Below, piece after piece: positions 24,321 to 25,267 of a stretch of DNA of 25,267 nucleotides. The translations under genes and the position numbers were made by a program. The first letter of the stretch is position 1. Each line of letters opens with the position of its first letter. This DNA is from a virus: the IMG/VR virus record IMGVR_UViG_3300021365_001891, positions 1 to 25,267 of that record; one strand, 5' to 3'. The notes beneath the pieces are model-generated. The model did not search any database and was not told the origin of the DNA. It saw nothing but the letters and a program-made list of their open reading frames with translations.

Positions 24321-24768
24321 AAATTTTACATTACAAGAATACACAAAAAGTCAGACAGCAACAAGAAAAGGGTTAGACAACACACCTGGAGAAGAACATC
24401 TTGCAAAGGCAAAATCATTATTTGAAAAAGTGGTACAGCCTGTAAGAGACAAATTTGGTGTGACCACTATCAACTCAGGATACAGAGGACCAGCATTGAA
24501 TGAAGCAGTGGGTGGATCGAGCAGATCTCAACATTGTAAAGGAGAAGCAGTAGATATAGAATGTCCAGGTACATCCAATTACACAGTGGCGAAATTCATC
24601 GAAGACACACTGGATTACGATCAATTGATATTAGAATTTTACACTCCGGGCATACCTGATTCAGGATGGGTTCATGTGAGTTACATAGGTGAAGGCAACA
24701 GAAAACAGAGCCTTACTGCCATGAAAGAAAATGGCAAGACTGTGTACAAACCTGGACTGATTGAATAA
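24307..24768 (+). CDS. M15-family peptidoglycan peptidase (probable endolysin)
   Basis: A 153-residue D-Ala-D-Ala carboxypeptidase-like metallopeptidase (M15A type). Zinc ligands are H76 and D83 in SQHCKGEAVDI and H123 in GWVHVSYIG; INSGYRGPALNEAVGG (55-70) is the family segment before them. The ATG at 24307 is preferred over an upstream one in the same frame: the sequence from RLSKNFTLQEY is the usual family N-terminus, and the 26 extra residues would lie within the preceding gene. There is no signal peptide or membrane segment, so release would need a holin. It probably cleaves host peptidoglycan peptides at lysis; a virion-associated role is the alternative. A zinc protein and a spanin-like gene follow. 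Confidence 0.88.
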   Translation: MRLSKNFTLQEYTKSQTATRKGLDNTPGEEHLAKAKSLFEKVVQPVRDKFGVTTINSGYRGPALNEAVGGSSRSQHCKGEAVDIECPGTSNYTVAKFIEDTLDYDQLILEFYTPGIPDSGWVHVSYIGEGNRKQSLTAMKENGKTVYKPGLIE

Positions 24769-24782
24769 TTCATTTTTCCATT

Positions 24783-24790
24783 GATAAATA
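24783..24790 (+). promoter_or_regulatory. Late-type element GATAAATA; nearby TATAAT
   Basis: GATAAATA lies 16 bases before the ATG at 24806. A TATAAT at 24797-24802 is also present, only four bases before the ATG, with no good -35 at the right distance (TTTTCC at 17 bases). I favour the late element. Confidence 0.45.
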
Positions 24791-24805
24791 GTAGCATATA
24801 ATACT

Positions 24806-24955
24806 ATGACTACAAAAGACACACAACATTGTTTAAACTGCGGTAACGAAGCACATGACGGGCCTCTGTACAGAACAGAAAAAGATTATGATGGCAGAGA
24901 ATACAAAATTGAGGTGTGTAGACACAGTCGTAGCGGAGAATTAGAATCAGAATGA
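24806..24955 (+). CDS. Small zinc-binding protein, 49 residues
   Basis: A 49-residue protein with C9-x2-C12 (HCLNCGNEAH) and C38-x-H40 (EVCRHSRSG), enough ligands for one zinc ion in a treble-clef or zinc-knuckle arrangement. Its stop overlaps the start of the spanin-like gene (ATGA), so the two are coupled. It has its own late-type element. No family recognised; its place between two probable lysis genes is unusual. Confidence 0.68.
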   Translation: MTTKDTQHCLNCGNEAHDGPLYRTEKDYDGREYKIEVCRHSRSGELESE

Positions 24956-25267
24956 TATTTGGACAAATAAAAATGATGATCACAATCTTGCTAATCACAG
25001 GAATAGCAGGAGCAGGCATCTATGTGATGAAATTGAGAGCGGACAATGCCACACTCAAAGCAAATCAAATTAAATTAGAAACAGCAGTTGAAGAACAGAA
25101 CAAAGTGTTGGAACAACAGAAGGCGGACTTCACTGCCATACTGGAAAGCAACAAGAAACTTAATGTGTTGATAAACACATTCAAAAAAGATTTACAAGAC
25201 CTAGACAAAAGATTCACAAAGAAAAATAGAGACATTGGCAAACTGGCAATAGACAGAACAAAAGCCA
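24952..25267 (+). CDS. Spanin-like membrane-anchored coiled-coil protein (partial)
   Basis: Open to the right edge, 105 residues visible. The N-terminus has a membrane anchor (about 8-24, MMITILLITGIAGAGIY). A long charged helical region follows from about 28 to at least 100 (LRADNATLKANQIKLETAVE, then NKVLEQQKADFTAILESNKK), predicted to be a coiled coil. This is the layout of an inner-membrane spanin (Rz type), which with an outer-membrane lipoprotein fuses the membranes at the last step of lysis. Its position after an M15 peptidase supports this. The family cannot be confirmed from sequence alone, and the C-terminus lies outside the window. Confidence 0.6.
   Translation, partial: MIFGQIKMMITILLITGIAGAGIYVMKLRADNATLKANQIKLETAVEEQNKVLEQQKADFTAILESNKKLNVLINTFKKDLQDLDKRFTKKNRDIGKLAIDRTKA

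Noticed and set aside
24774-24802. Sigma70 promoter with TATAAT at 24797
   Set aside because: The hexamer 17 bases upstream is TTTTCC, a poor -35, and the ATG is only four bases away; the late-type element explains the region better.
1-25267. tRNA genes, CRISPR arrays, insertion sequences, attachment sites
   Set aside because: None recognised by eye: no direct-repeat/spacer series, no transposase, no tRNA-like cloverleaf; gaps between genes are too short for most of these.

Overview
The window looks like part of the genome of a marine, T4-like (myovirus) phage. The evidence is AT-rich sequence (roughly 35-37% GC by eye), tightly packed genes with ATGA/TAATG overlaps, and the gene set: T4 gp44-type sliding-clamp loader, GroES/gp31-like co-chaperonin, PhoH-like ATPase, ThyX, a HesB/IscA-type protein, and a long block of baseplate/tail-fibre genes. 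The recurrent GATAAATA element resembles the T4 late promoter TATAAATA. The composition and gene set suggest a phage of SAR11/Pelagibacter or another streamlined marine bacterium. The host is an inference; nothing in the window proves it.

Layout. (1) 1-1219: the 3' end of an unidentified gene, a manganese-type superoxide dismutase homologue, a small membrane protein, and a zinc-ribbon protein on the minus strand. (2) 1282-17722: an A-type Fe-S carrier whose stop overlaps the start of a 2043-residue fibre. It is followed by a YadA-like fibre, a 960-residue repeat fibre, a subtilisin-like protease with an I9-like propeptide, a short fibre, a 1033-residue protein with four Ig-like (He_PIG-type) units, and another short fibre. 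Three of the fibres share an N-terminal module and a fourth has a divergent copy. (3) 17729-22256: small unknown genes, a stand-alone fragment related to bacterial DNA polymerase III alpha, a probable structural protein, the GroES-like protein, small membrane proteins, the clamp loader, a 7Fe-type ferredoxin, ThyX and a parvulin. (4) 22244-22957, minus strand: PhoH. (5) 23083-25267: two conserved unknown genes, then a probable lysis group (M15 peptidase, small zinc protein, spanin-like protein cut by the window end).

Two consensus sigma70-type promoters (before 18001 and 19315) put the start codon exactly seven bases after the -10 hexamer, so those transcripts should begin at the AUG. The late-type elements before 188 and 13331 put the AUG six bases after the motif. 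Early and late leaderless expression therefore looks like a theme. The sequence also appears to lack GCWGC completely and to contain only two AGCT sites, and codon choice at Ala-Ala pairs supports the first. The most unusual items are the DnaE-like fragment that ends just before the catalytic aspartates, the leaderless promoter geometry, the missing tetra/pentanucleotides, the SOD with both dimer-bridge residues replaced, and the iron-sulfur carrier coupled to the giant fibre. No tRNA, CRISPR, insertion sequence or convincing intrinsic terminator was seen. No gene-free stretch exceeds 300 bases.
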